From Fimbriimonadaceae bacterium (GTDB lineage: Bacteria > Armatimonadota > UBA10988), in the NCBI GenBank assembly GCA_020850355.1, contig JADZEX010000044.1:62001-126000 (forward strand): a stretch of 64,000 nt of DNA, in the 5' to 3' direction. Of this stretch, positions 34,345-43,329 are shown in pieces. The notes below the pieces were generated by a model, which made no database searches, was not told the origin of the DNA, and was given only the letters and a program-made list of their open reading frames with translations. The number at the start of each line of letters is the position of its first letter. Positions within the stretch are counted from its first letter, which is position 1. A program made the position numbers and the translations under genes.

Positions 34345-35241
34345 CTACTGGATCAACAGCCGGTTGACGTTGGAGCCATGCAGACGGCTGTGGCAGCCGG
34401 CCTGGTAGCAGCTTCCGGCGCGCGGCAGGTGCGCCGGGTCCGCGGCGATGTCGCCATGGCACTGCAGGCAGATGGCGTTGCCGAACATCTCACCGAGCTT
34501 CGGATTCGGCGAACCGTGCGGCCGGTGGCAGGTCATGCAACCCTCATCACCGGTGCCGGTGCTGGTGGCGTGCTCGAACACGAACGGCCCGCGCTTCTCC
34601 AGATGGCAGCGCACGCAACTGTCGTTGCCCGCCTTCAGCAAGGCGCCCGCGCCGGCGCCCGCCTGGTGCGGGTCGTGGCAGTCGGAGCAGTCCATCCGCT
34701 TTTCGAGCACCGGGTGGTGCGAGTTCATCCGGAACTCTGCCGCCTGGTCCGGATGGCAGCTCAAGCACAGCTCATTGGTGCGGTTCTTGAGCATGTACGG
34801 GCCCTTCGGCTCGTTGTGGGTGTCATGGCACCCGCCACAGCCCAGGCCAGCCTTGGCGTGCGACGTGTTGAGCCACAATGGCGCCTTGATGTCGGTGCCG
34901 TGGCAGGCCAGGCAACTGCGCACCGCCGGCAGCCCGACCATGGTCTTGAGGTGCCGGATGTTGCGGAACTCCGGGTCCTCCAAGTGTTTGCTGCCCGGCC
35001 CGTGGCAGCCCTCGCAACCGCGTTGTTCGGGCGGCAGCTTCTCGCTCTGCAGGTTGGCGTTGTGCCGGGTGGTGCCCCACGCCGGCGCATATTGCGCATG
35101 GCACTCCAGGCAGGTCTCACTGCCGACCGGCTGGGCCGCCTCCGCCTCGTCTCCCTGCACCGGCCGCGGGCCCAGCAGGGGCACCAGCGATGCCAGCGTC
35201 ACCGCGAGAGCCACGCCTCCGACACGACACACCGGCCTCAT
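34345..35241 (-). CDS. MtrA/DmsE-like decaheme c-type cytochrome
   Basis: 298 residues with a signal peptide, nine CXXCH motifs and one CX4CH (CYQAGCH). Length and layout match the DmsE/MtrA family: QPVGSETCLECHAQY near the start, RGCEGCHGPGSKH, and a C-terminal CHSRLHGSN close to the family's terminal CHxxxHGSN. MtrA-type proteins sit inside an outer-membrane barrel and pass electrons across it. Start overlaps the ccmF stop by 4 nt (ATGA), and the barrel gene follows 11 nt later. Confidence 0.88.
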   Translation of the reverse strand: MRPVCRVGGVALAVTLASLVPLLGPRPVQGDEAEAAQPVGSETCLECHAQYAPAWGTTRHNANLQSEKLPPEQRGCEGCHGPGSKHLEDPEFRNIRHLKTMVGLPAVRSCLACHGTDIKAPLWLNTSHAKAGLGCGGCHDTHNEPKGPYMLKNRTNELCLSCHPDQAAEFRMNSHHPVLEKRMDCSDCHDPHQAGAGAGALLKAGNDSCVRCHLEKRGPFVFEHATSTGTGDEGCMTCHRPHGSPNPKLGEMFGNAICLQCHGDIAADPAHLPRAGSCYQAGCHSRLHGSNVNRLLIQ

Positions 35242-37421
35242 CGTGCGTTTCCTTTCGTGCCCGTCCCTTGTGTCCGCTCGGCGTTCCACCGACCACCCAG
35301 CGCCAACGCCCCACCCAGCAGGGCCAGCACCGTACCCACCCAGACCAGGGCAATCCCTGGCTTCCAGGTTACCTTCAGCACCAGTTGCAGCCCCTCCGGT
35401 TGCCCTGGTGGTGTGACCGTCACCCGCACCTGACCCTTGGTCGCCCCATGCCCGGGCATGATCTGCGTGACCCGCAGCGCATGGCCGTTGACCGTCTCGG
35501 GAGGGCTCTCGAACTCACCCTCGCCCTTGACCACGAACCGCGGCGTCACGTGGACGCTGTGGCCCGGCCACTCGGCCCGCAGCTTCGCGCCGACCGACAT
35601 GTCGCCGGCGCCGCTGCCATGGGTGCCCATTTCGAAGCTCACGAACTGCAGCCGCAGCCCACCCACGACCTTCGACTCACCCTTCGTGAGCACCGCTTCC
35701 AGCCCGCCGCCACCCTCTTCGACCTGGTCGGGCTCCAGGTAGAGGTCGCCCGTCAGGCGGTGGAAGATGGTCGGGTGGCGCATCACGCCCATGCTGGTCT
35801 CGTAGACCAGCGCGGTGCCCTGGCGCTCGCCGTGGGCCAGGGTCAGGGCCAGTTTGCCGTCCGGCAAGGTCGCCGACTCGACGAATCGCGCCTCGCCGCC
35901 GATCTGCTCCAGCGCGGCAGCGCGGCCCTCGGTCAACTGCACCGTGTCGACCCGCTGCCCGGCGCCGCTGTAGATCGCCCCGACGGCCAGCAGCGCCATC
36001 CCAAGGTGGGCCAGCCCGGCGCCGGCCTCAGGCCAGCGGCGGCCCAGCCAGCCGCGCCGCAGCCTGGTGCCAGCGGTGGCGGCCATCGCGCCGCAACTGG
36101 CCGCCACCAAGAGCAGCCCAATCCGGTCGCGGAGCGCCGGCAGTGCGCCCAGCAGACCGCCGGCCAGGCCAGCCGCCAGGGCCGCGGCGACACTGACCAA
36201 GACCACCTGCCGCTTGCCACGGGGCGGCAGCAGCAAGACCAGCAGCAGGCCGGCGAGGCCCAGACAGGCGCTCTGGGTCTGGTTGTAGAAGCCCTGCTGC
36301 ACCGCGCTGGGTTCGCCCAGCAGCTTGGTCACCAGTGGCGCCGAGGTGCCGCCGAGGACCAGCAGGGCCATCAGAATCAGCAGCCAGGTGGCCTGCGCCA
36401 GGCGCTCCAGATTGGCCGGCACGCCCGGTCGCTGGGAGCTCCGGCGGACCGTCCAAAGGAGGCCCAGGGCCGCCCCGACCGGCATCAGCACGAGGCCCAG
36501 CCAGACCGAGTTGACCTGCGTCCCGAGGCTCTCGAAGCTGTGCACCGAGAAGTCGCCGAGGACGCCGCTGCGGGTCAGGTAGGAGCCGTAGATCACAGTC
36601 GCGAAACTGAGCAGGGCCAGCACGTAGTTGGCCATCCGGAAGGCGCCGCAGCGGCGTTGCAGCAGGCAGCCGTGGAGCAGCGCGGTGGCGAACAGCCAGG
36701 GGATCAGCGAGGAGTTCTCCACTGGATCCCAGGCCCAGAAGCCGCCCCAGCCGAGGGTGATGTAGGCCCAGTACCCGCCGAGCATCATGCCGGCGCCGAG
36801 CAGCACCCAGCCCGCCAGCAGCCAGGGCCGCGCCACGTCCAGCCAGCCGTCGGGCTCGCGCCGGGCGAAGGCGCTGACGGCCCAGGCGAACGGCACGGTC
36901 AGCAGGGCGTAACCGGCGAACAGCACGGGCGGATGGATGATCATCCAGGGGTTGCGCAACAGCGGGTTGAGGCCGTGACCGTCGTCGGGCAGGCTGCCGC
37001 TGACCAGCGCGTAAGGACTGCGCACCAGCAGCAGCGCTCCGAAGCCGGTCAGGACCGCTGCCAACACGACGGTCGCCCCGCGGGCGCCGGGGCGCTGCGG
37101 ATCCCAGATGGCGGCCGCCACCACAAACAGCAGGAAGGTCCACAGCAGGACCGTGCCCTCCTGCCCGGCCCACAAGGCCGCCACGCGATAGGCGGTCGGC
37201 AGATCCCGCGAGCTGTGTCGCACGACATAGTCGATCGCGAAATCGTGCTGCAGCAGGCCGCGCCACAGCAGCCCCATCGCGGTGGCCGCCAACAAGGTCC
37301 CGCTCACCAGCGCGGGTCGCAACCAGGCGCGGCGGTTGAACAGCCCTGCCAGCAGCGCCACCAGCGCGCAGCCCAGCAGTGCCGCCAAGAGCCAATCCGC
37401 AGCCGGACGATCCGAAGTCAT
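35238..37421 (-). CDS. ccmF: Cytochrome c biogenesis protein CcmF (heme lyase subunit)
   Basis: 727 residues with many transmembrane helices. It carries the heme-handling WWD motif WGGFWAWDPVENSS and conserved HSSRDLPTAYRVAALWAGQEG, followed by a C-terminal periplasmic beta-rich domain. CcmF attaches heme to CXXCH apocytochromes in the periplasm (system I). It heads the multiheme operon and is coupled to the decaheme gene, which suggests dedicated maturation capacity for the 62 heme sites. No other ccm gene is in the window. ATG with GGAGG ~13 nt and GAG closer upstream. Confidence 0.9.
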   Translation of the reverse strand: MTSDRPAADWLLAALLGCALVALLAGLFNRRAWLRPALVSGTLLAATAMGLLWRGLLQHDFAIDYVVRHSSRDLPTAYRVAALWAGQEGTVLLWTFLLFVVAAAIWDPQRPGARGATVVLAAVLTGFGALLLVRSPYALVSGSLPDDGHGLNPLLRNPWMIIHPPVLFAGYALLTVPFAWAVSAFARREPDGWLDVARPWLLAGWVLLGAGMMLGGYWAYITLGWGGFWAWDPVENSSLIPWLFATALLHGCLLQRRCGAFRMANYVLALLSFATVIYGSYLTRSGVLGDFSVHSFESLGTQVNSVWLGLVLMPVGAALGLLWTVRRSSQRPGVPANLERLAQATWLLILMALLVLGGTSAPLVTKLLGEPSAVQQGFYNQTQSACLGLAGLLLVLLLPPRGKRQVVLVSVAAALAAGLAGGLLGALPALRDRIGLLLVAASCGAMAATAGTRLRRGWLGRRWPEAGAGLAHLGMALLAVGAIYSGAGQRVDTVQLTEGRAAALEQIGGEARFVESATLPDGKLALTLAHGERQGTALVYETSMGVMRHPTIFHRLTGDLYLEPDQVEEGGGGLEAVLTKGESKVVGGLRLQFVSFEMGTHGSGAGDMSVGAKLRAEWPGHSVHVTPRFVVKGEGEFESPPETVNGHALRVTQIMPGHGATKGQVRVTVTPPGQPEGLQLVLKVTWKPGIALVWVGTVLALLGGALALGGRWNAERTQGTGTKGNAR

Positions 37422-37924
37422 ACCCAGCGCTCCTCCAGGATGGCGCCGTCAGCGTTCCCCGCGCTCCGGCGTCCGCCACAGGCCGTGCCCATCTGGCGCG
37501 GCGACTGGTCTGGGTACTGCAACATTGCTGCCCGAAAACCACCCCGGCTGCCTGTCGGCAGGCCCTGGCGGACGAGCCGGGCGTCCGCCCCCAAGGCGCC
37601 TGCGCGGCAGTCGCCCGAACTACGCGGGCCGGTACGCGGGTACCTTGTCGGGTATCTCGGCAGCCAGGCGACGTATTTGCCGCCGCTGATACGAGCGGGG
37701 GCCATGACACTGGCGCCGGAGAGTCCCAAACACGGGGCACATGGAGAGCGCCGTGGGGCGCGCCGCGGGCCGGGCCGGTCGCTCCAAGCGCTGCCGCGAG
37801 GGCGTGGCAACAGCTTTGCAGAACCACCCTGCACTTGGCGTCCGGTGGCGTGGCGGCTGAAGGCCAGGAGGCTGGCGGCGCGTCGCGGACCGACGGGGAG
37901 ACTGCGGTGGTGAGGAGGCGAGCC
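37422..37924. other. Divergent control region of the multiheme locus
   Basis: 503 nt separate the divergent ccmF operon and the 9-heme lipoprotein gene. No protein fits it and no c-di-GMP, cobalamin or other riboswitch core was recognised. A near-palindrome CAACATTGCTG lies around 37520. No good sigma-70 promoter was found on either strand, so promoters may use another sigma factor or an activator. Confidence 0.4.
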
Positions 37925-39244
37925 ATGCTCGGCGGTCGACGATCCACGGTGATCGCGGTAGCAGCCATTTCGGGGCTCTTGGCGATCGGCTGTGGCAGCA
38001 GTAATGCCGGCGGTGGTGGAGGCGGTGGCGCGACGCGCGCAACCTATGTGGGCGCCGAGGTCTGCCGCGGCTGCCATGCGGAGTTGTTCGAGCACTGGGA
38101 GGGCACCGGCCATGCCGAGGCACTCGCCAGCTTGCAGGCGATCGGGCAGGGCGGCAACACGCGCTGCTTGGGTTGCCATACGACCGGGATGGGCCAGCCC
38201 GGTGGGTTCACCAGTGCCACGGAGACCGCCAACCTGGTGGACGTGCAGTGCGAAAGCTGCCACGGCCCGGCTGGCGAGCACGTCGGCAATCCGGAAGGCG
38301 TCGACTTGCCGGTGGCCATAGACAGCGCCGTCTGCGGCTCCTGCCACGTCGGCGCGCACCATCCGCAGTTCACCGAGTATGAGCAGTCGGTGCACTCAGT
38401 CTCGAAGCGGCACGGGGAGTCGAGCTGCCTGCCGTGCCACACGGCCGAAGGGTATGTCGATCGGCTGAACGGCCCAGGCCCGGTTGAGGAGCCCGCGGAC
38501 CGCCAGGTCGACGGCGAGGGCGAAGCGGCCACCACCGATACCGAGTGCTGGGCCTGCCACAACCCGCACCAGCGCCGCGACGACGCACCATCGCAGTTGC
38601 GCAAGCCGGCCGCGGAGCTGTGCCGCGATTGTCACACCTTCCGTGACGAGCGCGGCGTGCCGGGCACACGGGTGCACAAGCCGCAGGGTGAGGTGCTCAA
38701 TGCGACCGGCGCCTACGACTGGAATGGCACCACCTACGTGCCGCTCAGTCTGCCGGCCGGCAGTTCGACCCACGCCACCGCTACGGGCGGGGACTGCGCT
38801 GTCTGCCACGTCTACCAGGTACCGAACTCCACCATCACCGAGGCCAGCCCGCTGGTGACGGGGCACCTCTTCCTGCCCAACCTCAACGCCTGCGACGACG
38901 CCGGCTGTCACACGGACCTCGCCGCAGCGCGGCGACAAGAGGGTGAGGCGCCGGTGGTGATCGAAGATGGCAACATCGCCGAGGGCGCCAGCCAGGCGGT
39001 GATCGACTACGTCAACGCCACCAAGGCCGCCACGGTGACGCGCCTGCGGGCCATCAAGTCCAAGCTGGACAAGGTCAACCTGACCGCGCTGACCGTGCCG
39101 CAGAAGACGCAGTACGACATCGCCAAGTGGAACTACGACGTCGCCTTCAACGACGACAGCGACGGCTGCCACAACCTCGACTACGTCAACCTGATGCTCG
39201 ACGTAGCCGACCGGTTGGTGACGCCGCTGCCGCGCCGGCCATAG
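37925..39244 (+). CDS. 9-heme c-type cytochrome lipoprotein
   Basis: 439 residues. The signal AVAAISGLLAIGCGSS has a lipobox Cys and is followed by a Gly-rich linker. There are eight CXXCH motifs and one CX4CH (CDDAGCH). The last ~120 residues have no heme motifs and look helical. The lipid anchor, flexible Gly linker and position divergent from the conduit operon make it a candidate cell-surface terminal cytochrome, analogous to MtrC or OmcB in role but not visibly homologous. ATG has GAGGAGG 6 nt upstream. A strong terminator follows. Confidence 0.86.
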   Translation: MLGGRRSTVIAVAAISGLLAIGCGSSNAGGGGGGGATRATYVGAEVCRGCHAELFEHWEGTGHAEALASLQAIGQGGNTRCLGCHTTGMGQPGGFTSATETANLVDVQCESCHGPAGEHVGNPEGVDLPVAIDSAVCGSCHVGAHHPQFTEYEQSVHSVSKRHGESSCLPCHTAEGYVDRLNGPGPVEEPADRQVDGEGEAATTDTECWACHNPHQRRDDAPSQLRKPAAELCRDCHTFRDERGVPGTRVHKPQGEVLNATGAYDWNGTTYVPLSLPAGSSTHATATGGDCAVCHVYQVPNSTITEASPLVTGHLFLPNLNACDDAGCHTDLAAARRQEGEAPVVIEDGNIAEGASQAVIDYVNATKAATVTRLRAIKSKLDKVNLTALTVPQKTQYDIAKWNYDVAFNDDSDGCHNLDYVNLMLDVADRLVTPLPRRP

Positions 39245-39271
39245 GCGGCTGACTGTCAGGGTGGAACACGC

Positions 39272-39308
39272 ACTGGGCGGAGCCTGCGGGCTCCGCCCAG
39301 TCGTCTTT
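39272..39308 (+). terminator. Intrinsic terminator after the 9-heme lipoprotein gene
   Basis: A 12-bp perfect stem with a 6-nt loop (39272-39301) is followed by TCGTCTTT. It is the clearest intrinsic terminator on the plus strand of the window. The ~200 nt after it, up to gspF, show no gene. Confidence 0.8.
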
Positions 39309-39506
39309 GGGCCGCCGCTCTCGGGCCCGCTGGCCACCCGGGCAGACCACTGGATGGGCCGAACTGGCGGGTCCCCTCACGACAGCCTGGGTGCCGGGCG
39401 ACCTGACTCGCGGCGGCCGGCTGGGCGTCGGGAGTCCGGTGGAAGGGCCGGTCGGGGCTGCCGTCCGGCGAGGATCGCCGGGTGCCCTGAGGGTGGTCGG
39501 CGGGCG

Positions 39507-40727
39507 TCAGCCCAGGCCGGCGTTCATCTGGAAGATCGGCATCAGCATCGCGAACACGACGACGGCCACGACGCCGCCCATCACCAGAATGATCAGCGGC
39601 TCGACCAGCGCGATCAGCCCCTTCAGGGCATTGGCGACTTCGACATCGAAGGCGTCGGCGACCGTGTTCAGCGCCCCTTCGACGTCCCCGGTTTCTTCGC
39701 CGACCAGCATCATCTGCGCCAGCAGGGCGGGGTAGGCGCCAGTCTTGCGGGTCTCGTGCCCGAGACTTTCGCCCTCGCGGACGCCGTCGCGAATCTGGCG
39801 CAGGGCCTGCGCCAGGCAGGCGTTGTCGACCACGCCCTCGACCTGACTGAGGGCATCCAATATGCTCACGCCTCCGCGCAGCAGGGTCGCCAGCGTCCGT
39901 GCCAGGCGGGCCGTGGCGGAGCGGTGCTGCAGGCGCCCGAGCAGCGGCCAGCGCAATCGCCAGCGGTCCCAGCGGAGGCGGCCGGCCGGTGTGCGCAGCC
40001 ACTGCCGGTGGAGAAACCAAAGCACCGCCAGGGCCAGCGCCAGCGCCCAGCCGCGGTAGCGCAGGAAGTCGCTGACCGCCAGCACCAGTTGGGTGGTCAA
40101 CGGCAGCGCGCGGTCCACTTCCTCGAAGAGCACCCGGAACTTCGGGATCAGGAAGGTCACCATCCCGAAGATCACCAGCCCGCCGACGGTCACCAGCAGG
40201 CCGGGGTACATCAATGCGGCGCGAATCTGGCTGCGCCGTTCGAGGTCCTGCTCCAGGAAATCAGCCAGCCGGGTCAGCACGCCCGCCAGCTCGCCGCTGG
40301 CTTCGCCGGCCGACACCAGGCTGACATAGAGCGAGCTGAAGATGCGCGGATGGGCGCCCAGTGAGGCCGCCAGCGACTCGCCGCGGGCCACCTCCTCGCG
40401 GACGCCGCTGAGGACCTCAAACAGGCGGGCGTTCTCGGTGTTGTCGATCAGCGCGTCGAGCGTCCGTAGAATCGGGAGTCCGCCCGCCACCAGATTGGCG
40501 AGCTGCCGCGTGAACATCGTCAGGTCGGCCTGCTTGACGCGCCGGCCGCGCCGCTTCACCGAACTTCCCAGGCTGACGTCCCGCGACCCGCCGGCGGCCC
40601 GGACCTCCAGCGGGAAGAGCCCCAGGGCCTGGATCTGCACGGTCGCCGCGCGGGTGTCGTTGGCCGTCACCGTGCCATCGGCCGGCGAGCCCGCGCGGTC
40701 CAAAGCCTGGTAGCTGAAAAGCGGCAA
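39507..40727 (-). CDS. Type II secretion/type IV pilus inner-membrane platform protein (GspF/PilC)
   Basis: 406 residues with the duplicated GspF architecture: FTRQLANLVAGGLPILRTLD in the first half and LARTLATLLRGGVSILDAL in the second, plus three to four hydrophobic helices (LLVTVGGLVIFGMVTFLIP and LIILVMGGVVAVVVFAMLMP). It anchors pseudopilus or pilus assembly in the inner membrane and pairs with the ATPase encoded upstream. The N-terminus MPLFSYQALDRAG is family-typical. It starts at TTG 40727 with GGAG 6 nt upstream. Confidence 0.88.
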   Translation of the reverse strand: MPLFSYQALDRAGSPADGTVTANDTRAATVQIQALGLFPLEVRAAGGSRDVSLGSSVKRRGRRVKQADLTMFTRQLANLVAGGLPILRTLDALIDNTENARLFEVLSGVREEVARGESLAASLGAHPRIFSSLYVSLVSAGEASGELAGVLTRLADFLEQDLERRSQIRAALMYPGLLVTVGGLVIFGMVTFLIPKFRVLFEEVDRALPLTTQLVLAVSDFLRYRGWALALALAVLWFLHRQWLRTPAGRLRWDRWRLRWPLLGRLQHRSATARLARTLATLLRGGVSILDALSQVEGVVDNACLAQALRQIRDGVREGESLGHETRKTGAYPALLAQMMLVGEETGDVEGALNTVADAFDVEVANALKGLIALVEPLIILVMGGVVAVVVFAMLMPIFQMNAGLG

Positions 40728-40797
40728 ACCGAACTCCAGTCACGGCAGCGCCGCGGAGGATCGGCGACCCTCCGCGGCGGGAATGCCCGTGGTGCGC

Positions 40798-41523
40798 CTA
40801 ACGCTCGCGCTGCAAAGCCGCCAACTCGGCGTCGATCCGCAGCTCGTCCAAGAGCCGGCGGCTCGACTCCTGGGCTTCATGCTCTTCCCAAGCGCCAAAG
40901 TCGCCGAGCCCGCGGGTCGCAAACTGCAAGGTCTGCCGGGCATACCGCTCCGCGGTCTCGCGATGGCCGGCGCGGAAGTACGCCCAGGCCAGGGTGTCGA
41001 CATTGCAGGCGTTGCGGTCGTCGTTGACGCTCGAGAGCGCCAGCCCGAGCGCCTGGGGCGCCCGCCGCCCGGTCTGGGTGTAGTGCCACGCCAGGTTGTT
41101 GCGCAGCACGCCGCCGCCCAGCAGCATGTCGGCTTCGCGGACGTACCACTCGGCCAGGTCGTACTGACCATTGACCAGCAAGTGCTCGAACAGATCGTAG
41201 AGCACCTCCCGGTCGGACTCGTGGTTCAACCCGTGGCTGCGGTACCAGGCCACGGTCTCGCGGGCCAGGCCGCGCGCGGCCAACTCGGCGCCCTCGTGGC
41301 TGGCGGCCCGGTAGGTGAAGACCGGCCCGGCCGGCCGTTCGCGGCCGCGGTGGAAACCGTCGTGCAGGTCCCGCGCCCACCGGGCCAAGGCCGGGGCCAG
41401 CCCTGGCTGGTCGCCGACGCGGGCCCCCAGGCCGGCGCTGCCAACCGGCAGCACAATGCTGGCGAGCGCGAAGCAGAGCACGCTGCTGCCCGGTAGGAGC
41501 AGCCATCGCTTGTTGTGGATCAT
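40798..41523 (-). CDS. Secreted/anchored TPR-like protein of unknown function
   Basis: 241 residues. One N-terminal hydrophobic segment (WLLLPGSSVLCFALASIVLP) acts as signal or anchor. The rest is helical and TPR-like: LFEHLLVNGQYDLAEWYVREAD and LAWAYFRAGHRETAERYARQ. No named family is recognised. It lies between the gspE/pilB and gspF/pilC homologues, 17 nt after gspE, so an accessory role in the secretion or pilus machine is plausible. ATG with GGAGG 8 nt upstream. Confidence 0.7.
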   Translation of the reverse strand: MIHNKRWLLLPGSSVLCFALASIVLPVGSAGLGARVGDQPGLAPALARWARDLHDGFHRGRERPAGPVFTYRAASHEGAELAARGLARETVAWYRSHGLNHESDREVLYDLFEHLLVNGQYDLAEWYVREADMLLGGGVLRNNLAWHYTQTGRRAPQALGLALSSVNDDRNACNVDTLAWAYFRAGHRETAERYARQTLQFATRGLGDFGAWEEHEAQESSRRLLDELRIDAELAALQRER

Positions 41524-41540
41524 GTCAGGCACCTCCGCCA

Positions 41541-43286
41541 CTAGTCCGCGTGGCGAGCGTCATCCTCCCCAACGCCGAGGCGGGCCTCGTCTTCGTGCGT
41601 CACGCGAGTCACCTCCTCGATGCTGGTCATACCCTCCAGGACCTTCTGCCAACCTTCGTCGCGGAGGGTGGTCATGCCATTGCGCATCGCCGCCTCCTTG
41701 ATCTCCGAGCTGGCCGCCCGTTGCATCACCAGGCCTTCGATCACTTCGTCCACCGCCAGCAGCTCGTACAGGCCGACCCGGCCGAGGTAGCCCGTGCCGC
41801 GGCACTGCTCGCAACCCCCCGGGCGGTAGATGGTCGCGCCTTCGAAGCGCTCCCGCTGCGTGCCGAACTCCGCCAGTTCGGCGGCCGTCGGGCGGTACGG
41901 CACGCGGCAGTGCGGACAAAGCCGCCGCACCAGCCGCTGCGCCAGGACGCCCTCCACGCTGCTGGCCACCAGAAACGGCTCAGCGCCCATGTCGAGCAGC
42001 CGCGCCATCGCCGAGGAGCTGTCGTTGGTGTGCAACGTCGAGAACACCAGATGGCCGGTCAAGGCCGCGTGGATCGCGATATCGGCCGTTTCGCCGTCGC
42101 GGATCTCGCCAACCATGATCACATCCGGGTCCTGTCTCAGGATATGCCGCAAACCCTCGGCGAATGTCAAACCGATTTTCGGCCGGACGTGGATCTGATT
42201 CACACCGCCGAGCTGGTACTCGACCGGATCCTCGATGGTAATCACCTTGCGGGTCGGCGAGTTGACCAGTTGGAGTGCCGCATAGAGCGTCGTGGTCTTT
42301 CCCGAGCCGGTTGGTCCGGTCGCCAGGATGATGCCGTAGGGCGTCTTGAGCAGCCGTTGGAAGCGCTCCCGGGTGTGGGCCGGGAAGCCCAGGTCGTCGA
42401 GTCCCCGCAGGCCGGTCTCTTTGTCCAACAGGCGCATCACGACGCTTTCACCGTAGAGCGTCGGCACGGTCGAGATGCGCAGGTCGATCTCGCGTCCTTC
42501 GACCCGGACCTTGATCCGCCCGTCCTGCGGCAGCCGCCGTTCGGCGATGTCGAGCTCGGCGAGGATCTTGATGCGGCTGGTGATGGCGGCCTGATAGCGC
42601 TTCGCCGGCGCTGGCATGTCGCGCAGCACGCCGTCGATCCGGAAGCGTACCTTGAGGTCCCGTTCGAACGGCTCGATGTGAATGTCGCTGGCGCGCTCGC
42701 TGATCGCCTGGCGCAGCAGCAGGTTGACCAGCCGCACGACCAGCGCCTCGCGGGCCATGCTCTGGACGTCGCCGATGTCCTCGTCGTCGTCGGCCAGCAC
42801 CTCCACCGCGTCGGACGAGGCGGTGGTCATCATCTGGTGCAGGTAATGCTCTTCGACGAGCTGCCGGATCGCCTCGGCGTCAGCGACCACGGGCTCGATC
42901 CGGCGGCTGGTCGCAAACCGCAGGTCGTCGAGCGCCTCGATGTTGAGCGGGTCGCCGATCGCCACCACGAGGTGGTCGGCGGTGGCTTCGAGCGGCAAGA
43001 CCTGGTGGCGCCAGGCCAGGTCCGGCGGCACCAGCCGCATCACCGCGGCATCCAGCTCCAGATCGCGCAGGTTGCGCAGCGGCAGGCCGTACTGCTCGGA
43101 CAGGGCAACGGCGACGTCGCCCGCCCGGCAATGCCCCAGGCCGACCAGCAACTCGCCAAGTCGGCGGTGCTCGCCATCGGCGCGCTGCACTTCCAGCGCC
43201 TCGGCGATGCCCCCGGCGGTGACCGCGCCGCGGGCGATCAGGATGTCCCCCAGCAAGCGCTCCTGGACCACTTCACTCAACGCCAA
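41541..43286 (-). CDS. Type II secretion/type IV pilus assembly ATPase (GspE/PilB)
   Basis: 581 residues. Two N-terminal MshEN-like repeats (LLGDILIARGAVT and RLGELLVGLGHC), which in relatives bind c-di-GMP, precede the ATPase core. That core has Walker A GPTGSGKTTTLY, the Asp box DPDVIMVGEIRD and a His box near GHLVFSTLHTND. A CPHC ... CEQC zinc site is typical of PilB/GspE. It powers pilus or pseudopilus extension at the inner membrane. No ATG is available; TTG 43286 has GGGAG 6 nt upstream and gives a family-like N-terminus (MALSEVVQERLLG). Confidence 0.9.
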   Translation of the reverse strand: MALSEVVQERLLGDILIARGAVTAGGIAEALEVQRADGEHRRLGELLVGLGHCRAGDVAVALSEQYGLPLRNLRDLELDAAVMRLVPPDLAWRHQVLPLEATADHLVVAIGDPLNIEALDDLRFATSRRIEPVVADAEAIRQLVEEHYLHQMMTTASSDAVEVLADDDEDIGDVQSMAREALVVRLVNLLLRQAISERASDIHIEPFERDLKVRFRIDGVLRDMPAPAKRYQAAITSRIKILAELDIAERRLPQDGRIKVRVEGREIDLRISTVPTLYGESVVMRLLDKETGLRGLDDLGFPAHTRERFQRLLKTPYGIILATGPTGSGKTTTLYAALQLVNSPTRKVITIEDPVEYQLGGVNQIHVRPKIGLTFAEGLRHILRQDPDVIMVGEIRDGETADIAIHAALTGHLVFSTLHTNDSSSAMARLLDMGAEPFLVASSVEGVLAQRLVRRLCPHCRVPYRPTAAELAEFGTQRERFEGATIYRPGGCEQCRGTGYLGRVGLYELLAVDEVIEGLVMQRAASSEIKEAAMRNGMTTLRDEGWQKVLEGMTSIEEVTRVTHEDEARLGVGEDDARHAD

Positions 43287-43329
43287 AGCAAGCTCCCAAT
43301 GGGTATAACGCCGTCCGAGCAGGGGCGGT

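Noticed and set aside
35190-37913. A 907-residue plus-strand frame opposite ccmF
   Set aside because: Gln/Arg/Pro-rich shadow; ccmF on the other strand has the WWD motif and correct length.
37422-37924. c-di-GMP (GEMM) riboswitch upstream of the 9-heme gene, as found before cytochrome genes in Geobacter
   Set aside because: The conserved GEMM core could not be found on either strand.
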